Origin: DATLED01 sp963750255
GTDB taxonomy: Bacteria; Actinomycetota; Acidimicrobiia; Acidimicrobiales; CADCTF01
Assembly (NCBI GenBank): GCA_963750255.1
Contig: CAVVPZ010000009.1
Span: forward strand, 62,001 to 126,000
Length of the DNA stretch: 64,000 nucleotides
Reading direction: 5' to 3'
Part shown: positions 7,481 through 17,279 of the stretch, piece after piece
Numbering within the stretch: position 1 is the stretch's first letter
How the letters are laid out: every line of letters starts with the position of its first letter
Program-made: the position numbers and the translations under genes
The notes under the pieces: generated by a model
Seen by the model: the letters and a program-made list of their open reading frames with translations, nothing else
Databases searched by the model: none
Told to the model about the DNA's origin: nothing

Positions 7481-8746
7481 AGTCGATCGCCCGCCAGACC
7501 TTTGCATCCCTCTCGGTTCGCAACTACAGGGTCTTCTTCTTCGGGATGTTGATCTCGGCCAGTGGCACGTGGATGCAGAGCGTGGCCCAGGGCTGGCTCG
7601 TCCTGAAGCTGACCGGGAGCGGCACGCTCGTCGGTCTCGTCACCGCTGCTCAGTTCGTGCCGATGCTCCTCGGCGGCGTGTGGGGTGGGGTCGTGGCCGA
7701 CCGATTCGACAAGCGCCACATCCTCTTCGTCAGCCAGTCGATCCTCGCCTTCGCCGCTGGCCTGCTGGCCATCGTCACCCTCACCGGGATCGTCCAGGTG
7801 TGGATGGTGTTCGCATGCCGCGCTCCTCACCGGCTGTGGCACCGTGATCGACAACCCGACTCGGCAGGCGTTCGTGAGTGAACTCGTCGGGACCGAACGA
7901 GTGGCCAACGCCGTGGCGCTCAACAGCGCGATGTTCAACGCCGCCCGCATCGTCGGCCCCGCATTGGCGGGCCTGTTGATCCTCGTCGCCGGTACCGGCA
8001 CCTGCTTCGCCTACAACTCGGTGTCGTACCTGGCGGTGTTGTTCTCGTTGACCCGCATGCGTCCGAACGAATTGTTCCGGGGCAAGCCGACGGGCCGGAG
8101 CAAGGGGCAGATCCGGGCGGGACTGTCCTACGCCTGGGCGACACCCGAGCTCCGATCCACCATTCTTCTCGTCGCCGTGGTCGGGACGTTCGCGCTCAAC
8201 TTCACGGTGTTGATGCCGCTCCTGGTCGAGTTCACCTTCGAGGCAGGACCGGGGACGCTGGGACTGCTGACCTCGGCCATGGGCGCCGGCTCGATGGTCG
8301 GGGCGTTGGTCGCCGCCGCCCGAGCCAAGCCCACCCCGCGCCTCTTGATGGGGGCGTCGGGGGCGCTCGGCCTGTCGATGCTCGGCGTGGCCGCCTCCCC
8401 CAACCTCATCGTGGTCGCCGTGTTGTTGGCCTTGACCGGGGCGTCGACGATCACGTTCCTGTCGACGGCCAACACCATGCTGCAGCTGTCGTCGACCACG
8501 GAGATGCGCGGTCGGGTCATGTCGCTCTACCTGTTGGTGTTCCTGGGCAGCACGCCGATCGGCGGCCCGATCGTGGGCGCCATCGCCGAAGCCCTCAACC
8601 CCCGGGTCGGGTTCGTGGTCGGCGGCGTCGCCTCGATCGTGGGCGCCTTCGGCGCCGCCAACGGCCTGATGCGGGCCAGGCGTCGCACGTTCCGGAACCT
8701 GCGCGACGAGCCGTCGCTGGCCGCCTCGGAGCCCGCTGCACTCTGA
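7477..8746 (+). CDS. MFS transporter (drug/enterobactin exporter type), broken by a +1 frameshift
   Basis: The first 115 residues (frame of 7477) carry an MFS start, SVRNYRVFFFGMLISASGTWMQ, and the GVVADRFDKRHIL loop of motif A. The remaining 300 or so residues continue in the next frame (LLTGCGTVIDNPTRQAFVSELV onwards) to the stop at 8746. Both parts belong to one 12-helix MFS protein related to EntS-type and macrolide exporters. The break is explained by one extra C at about 7819, where TGC-GCG-CTC has become TGC-C-GCG-CTC. The rest of the protein is undamaged, so this may be a consensus error rather than a decayed gene. It is coupled to and probably controlled by the preceding MarR protein. 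Confidence 0.82.
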
Positions 8747-8864
8747 ACAGGGATCACCTGGGAGTTCGTTCCAACCGCCGCTCAGGGTGATATTTTCGCC
8801 GGAGATAGCCGCCTGGATGGCGGTGGACGCGCCGGGGATTCCCGGAGGCACGGCGGAGGTAGCA

Positions 8865-11800
8865 GTGACAACGACGGATCGACATCGGCCGCGCTCGCTC
8901 GTGGGCCTGGTCGGAGTACTGCTGGTGGCGTTGTTGGCGGTCGGGTTGCCGGTCGCGGCCACCACCCCGGCTGCTGCGGCGGGCGCCGGCACGGGCGTCG
9001 GCGGTGCCGTGCTCGGCCCCGGGGCGACCGGGCGGTCGGGGATCGTGGTTTCGGCCTACGACTCCTCGGCGTCCGCCGACGCAGCACCGGCCGGACAGGC
9101 GACATCGGGCGCAGGCGGCGCCTACGCCATCGACCTGGCGCCGGGCCGCTATCGCCTCGCCGCCGTCCCGCCGGTCGACGATCCCGACATGCTGGTGTCA
9201 GCAGAGGACTTCGTCACCGTTGTCGATGCCAAGCGCGCGCCGCTCGACTTCCGCCTCGAAGTGGGCAACGTGCGCGGTGTGGTCCGCTTCGCGGACTCGA
9301 CACCGGCCGCCGGGGCCAGGGTCGAGGCGTTCAGCGCCGACGGCTACGACGAGTTGACCGATGGGCGCACCTATGCCGACGGCTCCTACCGGCTGGCGGT
9401 GCCCGCCGGCGAACAGCAGGTCGTTGCGTCGCCTCCGGTCGGCGACCCCATGGGCCACGTCACCACCCGCCAGCCGGTCACGGTGCCGGCCTCGGGGCCG
9501 GTGACCGCCGACGTCACCCTTCGCCTGCCCAACGTGCGTGGCTCGGTCTTCGCCCCAGGCGGCACCACGGGCGTTGGCGGGGTGATGGTCGTGCTCACTG
9601 GTGAGTTCGACCGGCCCGTGCCTGGCGGTACGACGACGGCGGCCAACGACGGCACGTTCGGCTTCGCTGTCGAACCCGGCAACTACCGGATCCAGGCCTT
9701 CCCACCCAGCGACAACCCCAACAGTTGGGTCGACAACACGGTGTCGTTCGCTGTTTCGGCGGGAGACACGGCGGCGGCCCCTCGACACCAGAACGTCGAA
9801 CTTCGCCAGCCGACGCTCCGCGGTCGAGTGCTGACGCCCTCCGGCGCCCCGGCGCCGAACGCCTTCGTGCACCTCTTCCACCCGGCCTCGGGCCAGTTGC
9901 TTTTCGGGTCCGCCGACCAGAACGGCAACTACGGCTTGGTCACGCCCGAGGGACCGGTGTCGATCTACCTCTACCCGGCAGTCCAGACCGTGGAGTACCT
10001 GAACACAACCGTGGACTTCACCGTCGGGCCCGCACCCTTCGTGCGCGACCTCACGTTCGACGCGCCCAACGTGACGGGCACTGTTCGCAGCCCAGACGGA
10101 GCGCCCGCGGCTGACCTCACGGTGCAGGCCTTCGCTGGGCCTGGTACCGGCGCCTCCAATGACCTGACGTACTCGGTCACCGACGAACTCGGGCGCTACG
10201 CCATGCGGCTGTCGCCGGGGACGTGGCGCGTGGTCGCCGAACCCCCTGAACCCAATCCGGCCCAGTGGGGACGCGCCGCGGTCGACATCTTCGGGCCCGA
10301 TGCCGAGCCGATCGTCGTCAACCTCGACCTCGGCCCCAGCGCAGCACCGGCCTACGCGCTCGCCCCGTTCGGTTCCACGATCAAGGGGTACCCGGTGCTG
10401 GAGGTGCGGGCGCCGGCAGTTAGCGGTGATGGTGCGATCACGGCGGCGTTCGTCCGGCTTCAGGGTGACGCCATTCCGGGCGGCGGCGTCTGCGACAGCG
10501 AGACCTGCACGCCCTCGCACGAGACGATCAGGACGGTCGCCTACCGGGGCGCCGGCGGATCGTTCGATCTGCTCACCAACGCCGACGGCGACTACCCCGA
10601 CCGCGGCTTCTCGGGCCGGCCGGCACTCAGCCGCGACGGCAACGTCGCCGCCTTCTGGTCGGAGGCCACCAATCTCGACCCGGCCAAGCCCGACAACGGC
10701 AACGAGGAGCTATTCGTCCACCACCGGACGACCGGCACCCTGACTCGTCTGCCCCTGGCCGACGATCGGTGGCTGCCCGACAACAACGATGGCATCGCCC
10801 TCAGCGCGGACGGGAACACGGTCGCGTACGCCGTCGACGGCTTCGCCTTCGACACCGGCGATCCCATCCAGGAGTTGATCGTCGCCCACTTCGACACGGG
10901 CGGTGCCTTGACCGGCCAGGACGTGGTGGCCGCGGCTCGCGGGATCGGCGTACCCGGCCTCAGCCCAGACGGCACCACGGTGGCCTGGGCGCAACTCGAT
11001 GCGCCGCCGAGCGACCCCTACGGCGGTGTTCGCTGGACCTTGCGGGTACTCGATCTCGGATCCGGCCTCGTCGACCCTCTGACTCCCGACGTGTACGCCG
11101 AAGGCACCCGGTGGGACCGCGACGACATCGCCGCCCCGTCGCTGAGCGAGGACGGGAGCCGAGTGGCCTACATCCGCTCGCGGTATGACACGCCCTCGGT
11201 CGCCCGTCTCCTCGATCGCCGCGATGGCGGCGCGGTTGTCGACGGGGCCGTTGACGTGTTCGGCTCTGACGGGCCGGCCACTCGGCGCGGTGTCACCGAC
11301 GTCGACCTCAGCCCCGATGCAACCATGCTGGTCTTCGCGGCCTCGGGCCCGGAGGTCGATGCCGAGGAAGCCCAGGCGTGGCGGCTGAACCTGGTCTCCG
11401 GCGAACGCACACTGATCTCCGAGACGCCGGGACGTCGCCGCGCCGACCGTTCGGTGTACTCGGCCGAGGCTAACGACGACGCGACGGCGGTTGCGCTCGA
11501 GACCCAGGCCACCAACCTCGTGCCAAATCAAGGCGGTGGCCTGGTCGTCGTCGTGGCCAGACTGGCCGAGACGACGCCACCGGTGTGGCCTGACGACGCC
11601 TCCCTGGTCGCCGGTGACGGCGATGTCGGCACGAGGTCGGTGCGGATCCACTGGTCGGCGGCGACCGACGACCAAGGCGTCACCGGCTATCGGATCTACC
11701 AGGACGGCGTGTTCGTGCGACAGGTCGGAGCTGCGGCGCGTTCGGCGCTGATCGAGGGTCTGGCCCCCGACACCGTCTTTCGCTTCAAGGTCGAAGCGGT

Positions 11801-14800
11801 CGACGGCGGCGGCAACGAGACAACCGACGGACCGCGCCTCGTGGTGCGCACGCTGCCGTCGAACACGACTGCCCTGCTCCCGCTGCGGGCCACCGCGTCC
11901 GAAGGCGGCGTGATCCACCTCGCGTGGGATCTGGCCGGTGATGACGTGACCGGGTTCATCGTGCGCCGAAGTGTCGGCGACACGATCGCCTCGGAGGCCA
12001 CCCTGGCGAAGACGGCGACCACGTACGACTTCGCCGGCCTGCCCGCCGGGTCAGTGAACGCCGTGGAGGTGCTGGCCACGACAGCGGAAGGCACCCGCCG
12101 CTACACGACGACGACCACCATCACGGTGCCGCCACTCACCATCACCGTCGTCGACTGGTCGGTCGACCTCGTCCGAGCCGGACTGGCCCGACGGGGTGGC
12201 GAGGCCAAGCTCGTGGCTCGTGGCGAGCGGGGTCGCACCATGGCGGGCCTGGTCTCCTACACCAGCTGGTACGACGTCGGCGGCGTCATGCAGGCAGCGC
12301 CGGTGGCCCGCACGGCCCAGGTGCCGATGGGCGAGGACCCGGCCACGCCCGGCGTCTACCGCGGCACCTTCCCACTGCTCGACGGCACGGCATCGGTCAC
12401 CGGTGTCACGGGGATCATCTCGGACGGGTCCGGCTCGTCGGTGGAGCGGGTGGCGGCCCGCCCGGCCGTTGCAGTCAGCGGCGACCTTCGCGTACGCGTC
12501 GACGCCCCGGCCGGCTCGATCGACGACTCGTTGCTCCAGGTCTCCAGCGCCGCGGCCACCGTTGGCTTCTCCACGCCGATCTCTGGCGGGGGCGTGACGG
12601 TCGTCGGCCCCAACGCCCCGGCAGCGGACTTCCGCGTGGCCGTGCTCGACCACCTCCGTCGAGAGACCGCATTGGCACAACCGGTGTCCGTCCGACCGGG
12701 GCTCGTCACCGACGTCACCGTGGCTCCCACCCTCCCGGCCACCCTTCGGGTCGACGTCACCGATGAGACCGATGCGGTTGTCGGCGGCTTCCCGCTGCAA
12801 CTGACGCGGCCCGACGGACAGTGGTTGGCGGGCGTCGATGCCCCTCGGTCGGGCCCGGCGACGTTCTCGAACCTGCTGGCCGGAACCACGGTCGACCTCC
12901 GGGCGATCCTTCCCCTCGACACCCTGTTCGAGGAACCGGAACAGCCCCGCGTCACGCTCGTCCCCGGCGAGAACCACGTGCCCCTCCGCCTTCGGAGTGT
13001 GCCGCGCCGCTCCGTCACCGGCCGCGTCAAGTTCGAGGATGGAGATCCGGTCACCGAGGGCACGGTCACGGTGACCCAACGGGCGCGGAACTTCGACCAC
13101 AGCTTCTCGGCGCCGATCTCCTCCGACGGCAGCTACGAGGTGGAGGCCCTTCCGGGTCAGGCCATGATCACGGCGCGAGCCGGCGTGTTGCGCGACGCCC
13201 GGGATGTCACCCTCGGCGTGGCACCGGCGATCGAGGATTTCACCCTGCGCGGCCAACGTGGCTACCTGCTCGGTATCCGACTCTTCACCCGCTCTCCGGG
13301 CGCGGCAGAGGAAATCGGCCCCATCCCCGTCGACTGGCGCACGGCGGTCCACCTCGGCTTGCGGATCGAGGTCGCCGGGCGGATCGCGCCCACCTATGAC
13401 CTGAGCTCCGATGAGGCCGGCGTCCCCCGCGCCGTCGTCGCCGCCAGGCCCGGCGAGGAGGTGCAGGTGTGTGCCTCGGGCGTCGAGGGCGGGTTTGCAC
13501 CGGCCTGTGCATCCTCGATGCTGACGACGGACGTCCATCCGACGGTCGAACTCCACCTCGGTCCCCGCGTCGTCACGCGGGCGCACGTGTCCGGTCCCGG
13601 TGCAGACGCCCCGACGGCCCGGCTGTTCAAGGTGACTGGGTCGGCCCGCGAGCTGGTGGGGACCTACGCCAGCCAGAGCCCGAACGTGGCCGTCGCCGTT
13701 CCCGCGCCGGGCAACTACGTGCTCGAGGTGGCCAGCGCCGGTGGCCGGGGGAGCGCGTCCTTCTCCACCGACGGCACCGCCGACATCGATCTCGGCACCA
13801 TTGCGCTGGTGGCGGCGCGCCAGTTCTCGTCGGCCGTCAACGCTGTATTGGCGCAGCGACCCGAGGTGCTCCCCGGCGAAGACGTCGAGTTCCGAGCCTC
13901 GTGGCGCAACGACGGCGCCCAGCCGGCCACCACGGCCGTGCTCGACGTGACCGTCCCCACCGGCTCGACGCTGGTGCCGGACAGCGCAGTGCTCGGGACC
14001 TCGCCGGTCGCCGTGCGTCCCACGGCGACCGGGTTCGAGGTCGACCTCGGAACGATCGCCCCCACCCAGGAAGGGTCGCTGCGCTACCGCCTTCGGGCCG
14101 CAGCCGACTCCGCCGGCATCCTCCTCGGTTCGGCCGCCATCCGCTTCGTTGCCGGCGGCACCGCCTTTCGCGACGCTTTGGTACCGACGTCGATCGACGT
14201 GGCGGCCTTGACCTTCGACGCCCCGGAACGAAGCGAGTCGCTGTTGGTGCCGGTCTCGGGGCGGGCACCGGCCGGCACGACCGTCGTTCTGGCCGACGAC
14301 GGGGCTGTCGTCGGCCAGACGACCGCCGGGCCCGGTGGCTTCTGGCGGACCGACCTCGCCCTGAGCGACCTCGGCATGTTCCAGCCCGACCACCACCTCG
14401 TGGCTGCCGTCTCGTCGGGCGGCTCGATCCACTCCCTCGAGCGCACGGTGGCCGTCGACACCAGCGGCCGCCCAGTCATCACCTCGGTGTCGATGTTCCA
14501 ACAGGATCCGCAATTCAAGAACGGGCGTCGCTTCACCTTCGATCCCCGGCGCGGGATGGCCCGGTTCCCGTTCGTCGTCGTGCCCAACCAGGCCACGATC
14601 ATCGAGATGACTTACGACCATCCCGAGCGGGTGGCGGAGGCGAGGATCCACATCGGTGACCGCGCCATCCCGATGACGGCCGGCGACGACGGGAAATACC
14701 GCGGCACGTTCACCGGCTACCCGTCGGGCTCGATGGCGGTCGAGAGCGCCGGACTGCCAGCCCCCCTCGATCTCACCCAGCCGGGCCCCACACCGGCACA

Positions 14801-17018
14801 GACCCGGGCCAACTTGCCGTGGTACCTCCAGAACCTCTCCGTGAGCGATGTGTCGGAATCCCGTTCGGACCGCCGGGGCTCGTTCGTGACCACGATCCCC
14901 GGTTTCTCGTCGACGTCGGCCCGGGTGACGATGACGGTCACGCCCGAGACGTACACGCCGACGGCAGCCGACCTGGCGTCGGAGGCCCATACCGGTGCCC
15001 CGGTGTGGGGAGCCCGCTTCACCAAGGTCGACAACGGTTATCGGGTCGAGGGCCTCATCCCCGTCGACCGCCTTGACGGTCAGGCAGCGAAGGCGTCGTC
15101 GGCCCGGTCGGCCGACGGCGCCCGGAGCGCGCAAGCTGGGGAATACAGCCTGGTGCGGGTCGGATTCGAATGGGCGCTCACGGGCGCCACCTCGCTGGAC
15201 TCACTGCTGTCGGCGTTGACGTCGGGCGACAAGTACGACCGGCTCACCAAGCTCCTCAATCAAATCGAGGAGTGCGGCCCAGCCGCTGGTGGCCTGCGAA
15301 ACCGGGCGGAGAACATTGCGAACGCAGCCCTCGCGGCCGACGTGACCGGGGCGATCTTCTCGGTGGCGTCCCTCGTGTTGGCTCCGGCCACGTTCGGTCT
15401 GGGATCGCTGGCGCTGGCCGTCGCCGGGGTGCTGCTCGACAAGGCGACCAGCTACGGCATCGAGAAGGCGACCGACGCCCTCGAAGCCGACATCCAGGCC
15501 AGCCCCGACTGCAAGAAGAAGGAGCCGAAGAAGCCCCGCAAGATCGCCGACCCGACCTGGATCTACGACCCGTCGGGATACGTCTATGAAGGTGTGCCGT
15601 CCAACCGCATCGATGGCGTCACCGCTCGGCTCCTCCAAGCCCCGTCGCCGACCGGACCGTGGACGGTGTGGGACGCAGCATGGTTCGGTCAGCAGAACCC
15701 GCTGACCACCGACACGGAGGGCCGCTACGGCTGGGACGTCCCGGTCGGGTGGTGGATGGTCGCCTTCGAGAAGGACGGCTACGCCCCCGCTACCAGCGAG
15801 GCGCTCCGAGTGCTGCCGCCGCAACTCGACGTCAACGTGGCCATGGCCGCCGACGGACTGCCGAAGGTCAAGGAGGTCACGGCGGCGCCGAGCGCCGTGG
15901 ACGTCGTGTTCAACCGCCCGGTGCGTGTCGCATCCGTCCTCGGCCCTGATGCTCCGGCGGTGACTGCAGGCGGCTCACCCGTAGCCGGCACATGGGCAGC
16001 CCTCCAAGCCGAAACGGGTGTCGCCGGCCAACTCCTGGCCATGCGGTACCGGTTCGCTCCGACCTCGTCGCTCGGTGAAGGGACCTCGGTGGCGGTTGCG
16101 ATCCCGTCGACGGTGACCGACTACGGCGGCCGGGTCATCGAGGCCGCGGCCACGCCGACGGCCACCGTGCCCCGCACGCCACCCACGCCGACGCCGGACT
16201 CGAAACCGACGCCCGGAGACCCGAGCACACCGGTGATGCCGTCGCCGGTCCCGGTTCCGTCGGGCACGAGCGCCGGGTATCGCATGGTGGCCGCCGACGG
16301 TGGCGTGTTCAGCTTCGGCGACGCCGAGTTCTTCGGCTCGACCGGCGGCATGCACCTCAACGCCCCCATCGTGGGGTCGGCGTCGACGGCGACCGGCCGC
16401 GGTTATTGGATGGTGGCCCGCGACGGCGGGGTGTTCAGCTTCGGCGACGCCGGCTTCTTCGGCTCGACCGGCGGCATGCACCTCAACGCTCCCATCGTGG
16501 CCATGGTGGCCACGTCCTCGGGCAAGGGCTACTGGCTCATCGCTTCCGATGGTGGCGTGTTCAGCTTCGGCGACGCCCGGTTCCTGGGCTCGACCGGCGC
16601 CATCCGGTTGAACTCGCCGGTCGTGGCCGCCGGCCCGACCCCGTCGGGCCGCGGCTACTGGCTCGTCGCCGCCGATGGTGGGGTGTTCAGCTTCGGCGAC
16701 GCCGGGTTCCACGGGTCGACCGGGGCCATTCGTCTCAACTCGCCCGTTGTGGCCATGGCCGCCACGCGGTCAGGCAAGGGCTACCGCCTGGTGGCGGCCG
16801 ACGGCGGCGTGTTCGCCTTCGGCGACGCCGACTTCGCCGGATCGATGGGCGGCGCCCGCCTGAACTCCCCCGTGGTCGCCGTGGGGACGACGTCGACAGG
16901 CCGCGGCTACTGGTTGGTGGCCGCCGACGGCGGGGTGTTCGCCTTCGGTGGCGCGCCATTCGTCGGCAGCTTGGCCGGTATCCGGCTGGCTGCTCCGGTG
17001 GTGGCGATGACGACGTGA
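8865..17018 (+). CDS. Giant secreted multidomain protein with C-terminal GYWLVA-DGGVFSFGDA repeats
   Basis: A 2717-residue predicted secreted protein. The GTG at 8865 is chosen because GGAGG lies 5 bases upstream and an Arg-rich n-region plus hydrophobic core follows, with likely cleavage after TPAAAA near residue 39. Domains in order: five carboxypeptidase-regulatory-like/CnaB-like beta sandwiches (about 8990-10300), a PD40/TolB-like beta-propeller with LSxDG repeats (about 10410-11570), two fibronectin III-like domains (11580-12140), further beta domains, a DUF11-like domain (about 13820-14200), an Ala-rich helical hydrophobic block (15290-15480), another regulatory-like domain, a Pro/Thr linker (16160-16270) and six 42-residue repeats (16275-17018). 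No sortase motif is seen. The likely role is extracellular adhesion or surface binding; no catalytic domain was recognised. Confidence 0.85.
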   Translation: MTTTDRHRPRSLVGLVGVLLVALLAVGLPVAATTPAAAAGAGTGVGGAVLGPGATGRSGIVVSAYDSSASADAAPAGQATSGAGGAYAIDLAPGRYRLAAVPPVDDPDMLVSAEDFVTVVDAKRAPLDFRLEVGNVRGVVRFADSTPAAGARVEAFSADGYDELTDGRTYADGSYRLAVPAGEQQVVASPPVGDPMGHVTTRQPVTVPASGPVTADVTLRLPNVRGSVFAPGGTTGVGGVMVVLTGEFDRPVPGGTTTAANDGTFGFAVEPGNYRIQAFPPSDNPNSWVDNTVSFAVSAGDTAAAPRHQNVELRQPTLRGRVLTPSGAPAPNAFVHLFHPASGQLLFGSADQNGNYGLVTPEGPVSIYLYPAVQTVEYLNTTVDFTVGPAPFVRDLTFDAPNVTGTVRSPDGAPAADLTVQAFAGPGTGASNDLTYSVTDELGRYAMRLSPGTWRVVAEPPEPNPAQWGRAAVDIFGPDAEPIVVNLDLGPSAAPAYALAPFGSTIKGYPVLEVRAPAVSGDGAITAAFVRLQGDAIPGGGVCDSETCTPSHETIRTVAYRGAGGSFDLLTNADGDYPDRGFSGRPALSRDGNVAAFWSEATNLDPAKPDNGNEELFVHHRTTGTLTRLPLADDRWLPDNNDGIALSADGNTVAYAVDGFAFDTGDPIQELIVAHFDTGGALTGQDVVAAARGIGVPGLSPDGTTVAWAQLDAPPSDPYGGVRWTLRVLDLGSGLVDPLTPDVYAEGTRWDRDDIAAPSLSEDGSRVAYIRSRYDTPSVARLLDRRDGGAVVDGAVDVFGSDGPATRRGVTDVDLSPDATMLVFAASGPEVDAEEAQAWRLNLVSGERTLISETPGRRRADRSVYSAEANDDATAVALETQATNLVPNQGGGLVVVVARLAETTPPVWPDDASLVAGDGDVGTRSVRIHWSAATDDQGVTGYRIYQDGVFVRQVGAAARSALIEGLAPDTVFRFKVEAVDGGGNETTDGPRLVVRTLPSNTTALLPLRATASEGGVIHLAWDLAGDDVTGFIVRRSVGDTIASEATLAKTATTYDFAGLPAGSVNAVEVLATTAEGTRRYTTTTTITVPPLTITVVDWSVDLVRAGLARRGGEAKLVARGERGRTMAGLVSYTSWYDVGGVMQAAPVARTAQVPMGEDPATPGVYRGTFPLLDGTASVTGVTGIISDGSGSSVERVAARPAVAVSGDLRVRVDAPAGSIDDSLLQVSSAAATVGFSTPISGGGVTVVGPNAPAADFRVAVLDHLRRETALAQPVSVRPGLVTDVTVAPTLPATLRVDVTDETDAVVGGFPLQLTRPDGQWLAGVDAPRSGPATFSNLLAGTTVDLRAILPLDTLFEEPEQPRVTLVPGENHVPLRLRSVPRRSVTGRVKFEDGDPVTEGTVTVTQRARNFDHSFSAPISSDGSYEVEALPGQAMITARAGVLRDARDVTLGVAPAIEDFTLRGQRGYLLGIRLFTRSPGAAEEIGPIPVDWRTAVHLGLRIEVAGRIAPTYDLSSDEAGVPRAVVAARPGEEVQVCASGVEGGFAPACASSMLTTDVHPTVELHLGPRVVTRAHVSGPGADAPTARLFKVTGSARELVGTYASQSPNVAVAVPAPGNYVLEVASAGGRGSASFSTDGTADIDLGTIALVAARQFSSAVNAVLAQRPEVLPGEDVEFRASWRNDGAQPATTAVLDVTVPTGSTLVPDSAVLGTSPVAVRPTATGFEVDLGTIAPTQEGSLRYRLRAAADSAGILLGSAAIRFVAGGTAFRDALVPTSIDVAALTFDAPERSESLLVPVSGRAPAGTTVVLADDGAVVGQTTAGPGGFWRTDLALSDLGMFQPDHHLVAAVSSGGSIHSLERTVAVDTSGRPVITSVSMFQQDPQFKNGRRFTFDPRRGMARFPFVVVPNQATIIEMTYDHPERVAEARIHIGDRAIPMTAGDDGKYRGTFTGYPSGSMAVESAGLPAPLDLTQPGPTPAQTRANLPWYLQNLSVSDVSESRSDRRGSFVTTIPGFSSTSARVTMTVTPETYTPTAADLASEAHTGAPVWGARFTKVDNGYRVEGLIPVDRLDGQAAKASSARSADGARSAQAGEYSLVRVGFEWALTGATSLDSLLSALTSGDKYDRLTKLLNQIEECGPAAGGLRNRAENIANAALAADVTGAIFSVASLVLAPATFGLGSLALAVAGVLLDKATSYGIEKATDALEADIQASPDCKKKEPKKPRKIADPTWIYDPSGYVYEGVPSNRIDGVTARLLQAPSPTGPWTVWDAAWFGQQNPLTTDTEGRYGWDVPVGWWMVAFEKDGYAPATSEALRVLPPQLDVNVAMAADGLPKVKEVTAAPSAVDVVFNRPVRVASVLGPDAPAVTAGGSPVAGTWAALQAETGVAGQLLAMRYRFAPTSSLGEGTSVAVAIPSTVTDYGGRVIEAAATPTATVPRTPPTPTPDSKPTPGDPSTPVMPSPVPVPSGTSAGYRMVAADGGVFSFGDAEFFGSTGGMHLNAPIVGSASTATGRGYWMVARDGGVFSFGDAGFFGSTGGMHLNAPIVAMVATSSGKGYWLIASDGGVFSFGDARFLGSTGAIRLNSPVVAAGPTPSGRGYWLVAADGGVFSFGDAGFHGSTGAIRLNSPVVAMAATRSGKGYRLVAADGGVFAFGDADFAGSMGGARLNSPVVAVGTTSTGRGYWLVAADGGVFAFGGAPFVGSLAGIRLAAPVVAMTT
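16275..17018 (+). repeat. Six tandem 126-bp repeats encoding GYW-x-VA-x-DGGVFSFGDA units
   Basis: Each unit encodes 42 residues with the core GYWLVAADGGVFSFGDAxFxGS followed by xRLNxPVVA. All copies are in frame and differ at silent and replacement sites, as expected for selected protein repeats. The last copy is slightly short. A related six-copy array ends the subtilase at 45158-45901. Confidence 0.9.
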
Positions 17019-17027
17019 CCGGCTGGC

Positions 17028-17195
17028 TCAGTCGTCGGTGGGGGAGAAGTAGCCGAAGCCGGCCAACAGCAGCGCTCCGCACACCACGAGGATCATGGCC
17101 AGGATCACGAAGATCGACTTGGCCTCGAGCGGCTTGACCACTTCCTCGGCCTCGTTGGCGGCGAGGAGGAGAGCGGCGAGCGGCGCAGTCAGCAT
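17028..17195 (-). CDS. Small single-pass membrane protein
   Basis: A 55-residue ORF starting at ATG 17195. It has a short Ala/Leu N-terminus, an acidic stretch (NEAEEVVKPLEAKS) and one clear transmembrane helix (IFVILAMILVVCGALLLAGFGYF), ending STPDD-like at the C-terminus. There is no known family. It is transcribed away from imuA' and its stop is 10 bases from the end of the giant protein gene. Support is its tidy membrane topology; it could be a chance ORF. Confidence 0.45.
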   Translation of the reverse strand: MLTAPLAALLLAANEAEEVVKPLEAKSIFVILAMILVVCGALLLAGFGYFSPTDD

Positions 17196-17243
17196 GGCCG
17201 TGATGCTACCCACCGGGATCGTTCGCGCCGGTCCCACCGCCGG

Positions 17244-17273
17244 TTGACAAACACCGAACACATGTTCGACAGT
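17244..17273 (+). promoter_or_regulatory. SOS promoter: -35 TTGACA, LexA box, -10-like GACAGT
   Basis: TTGACA (17244-17249) is a perfect -35. The actinobacterial LexA operator core GAAC-ACAT-GTTC occupies 17256-17267, with the right-hand flank GA completing GTTCGA. GACAGT (17268-17273) is 18 bases from the -35 and 6 bases before GTG 17280. LexA bound here would sit between the -35 and -10 and block initiation. Confidence 0.8.
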
Positions 17274-17279
17274 GGGCGG

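Noticed and set aside
12051..15134. A 1027-residue minus-strand ORF inside the giant protein gene
   Set aside because: It is the antisense frame of a clearly coding sequence and has no recognisable domain.
16275..17018. CRISPR-like or satellite repeat array
   Set aside because: The repeats have no spacers, keep the reading frame exactly and vary mostly as protein repeats do.
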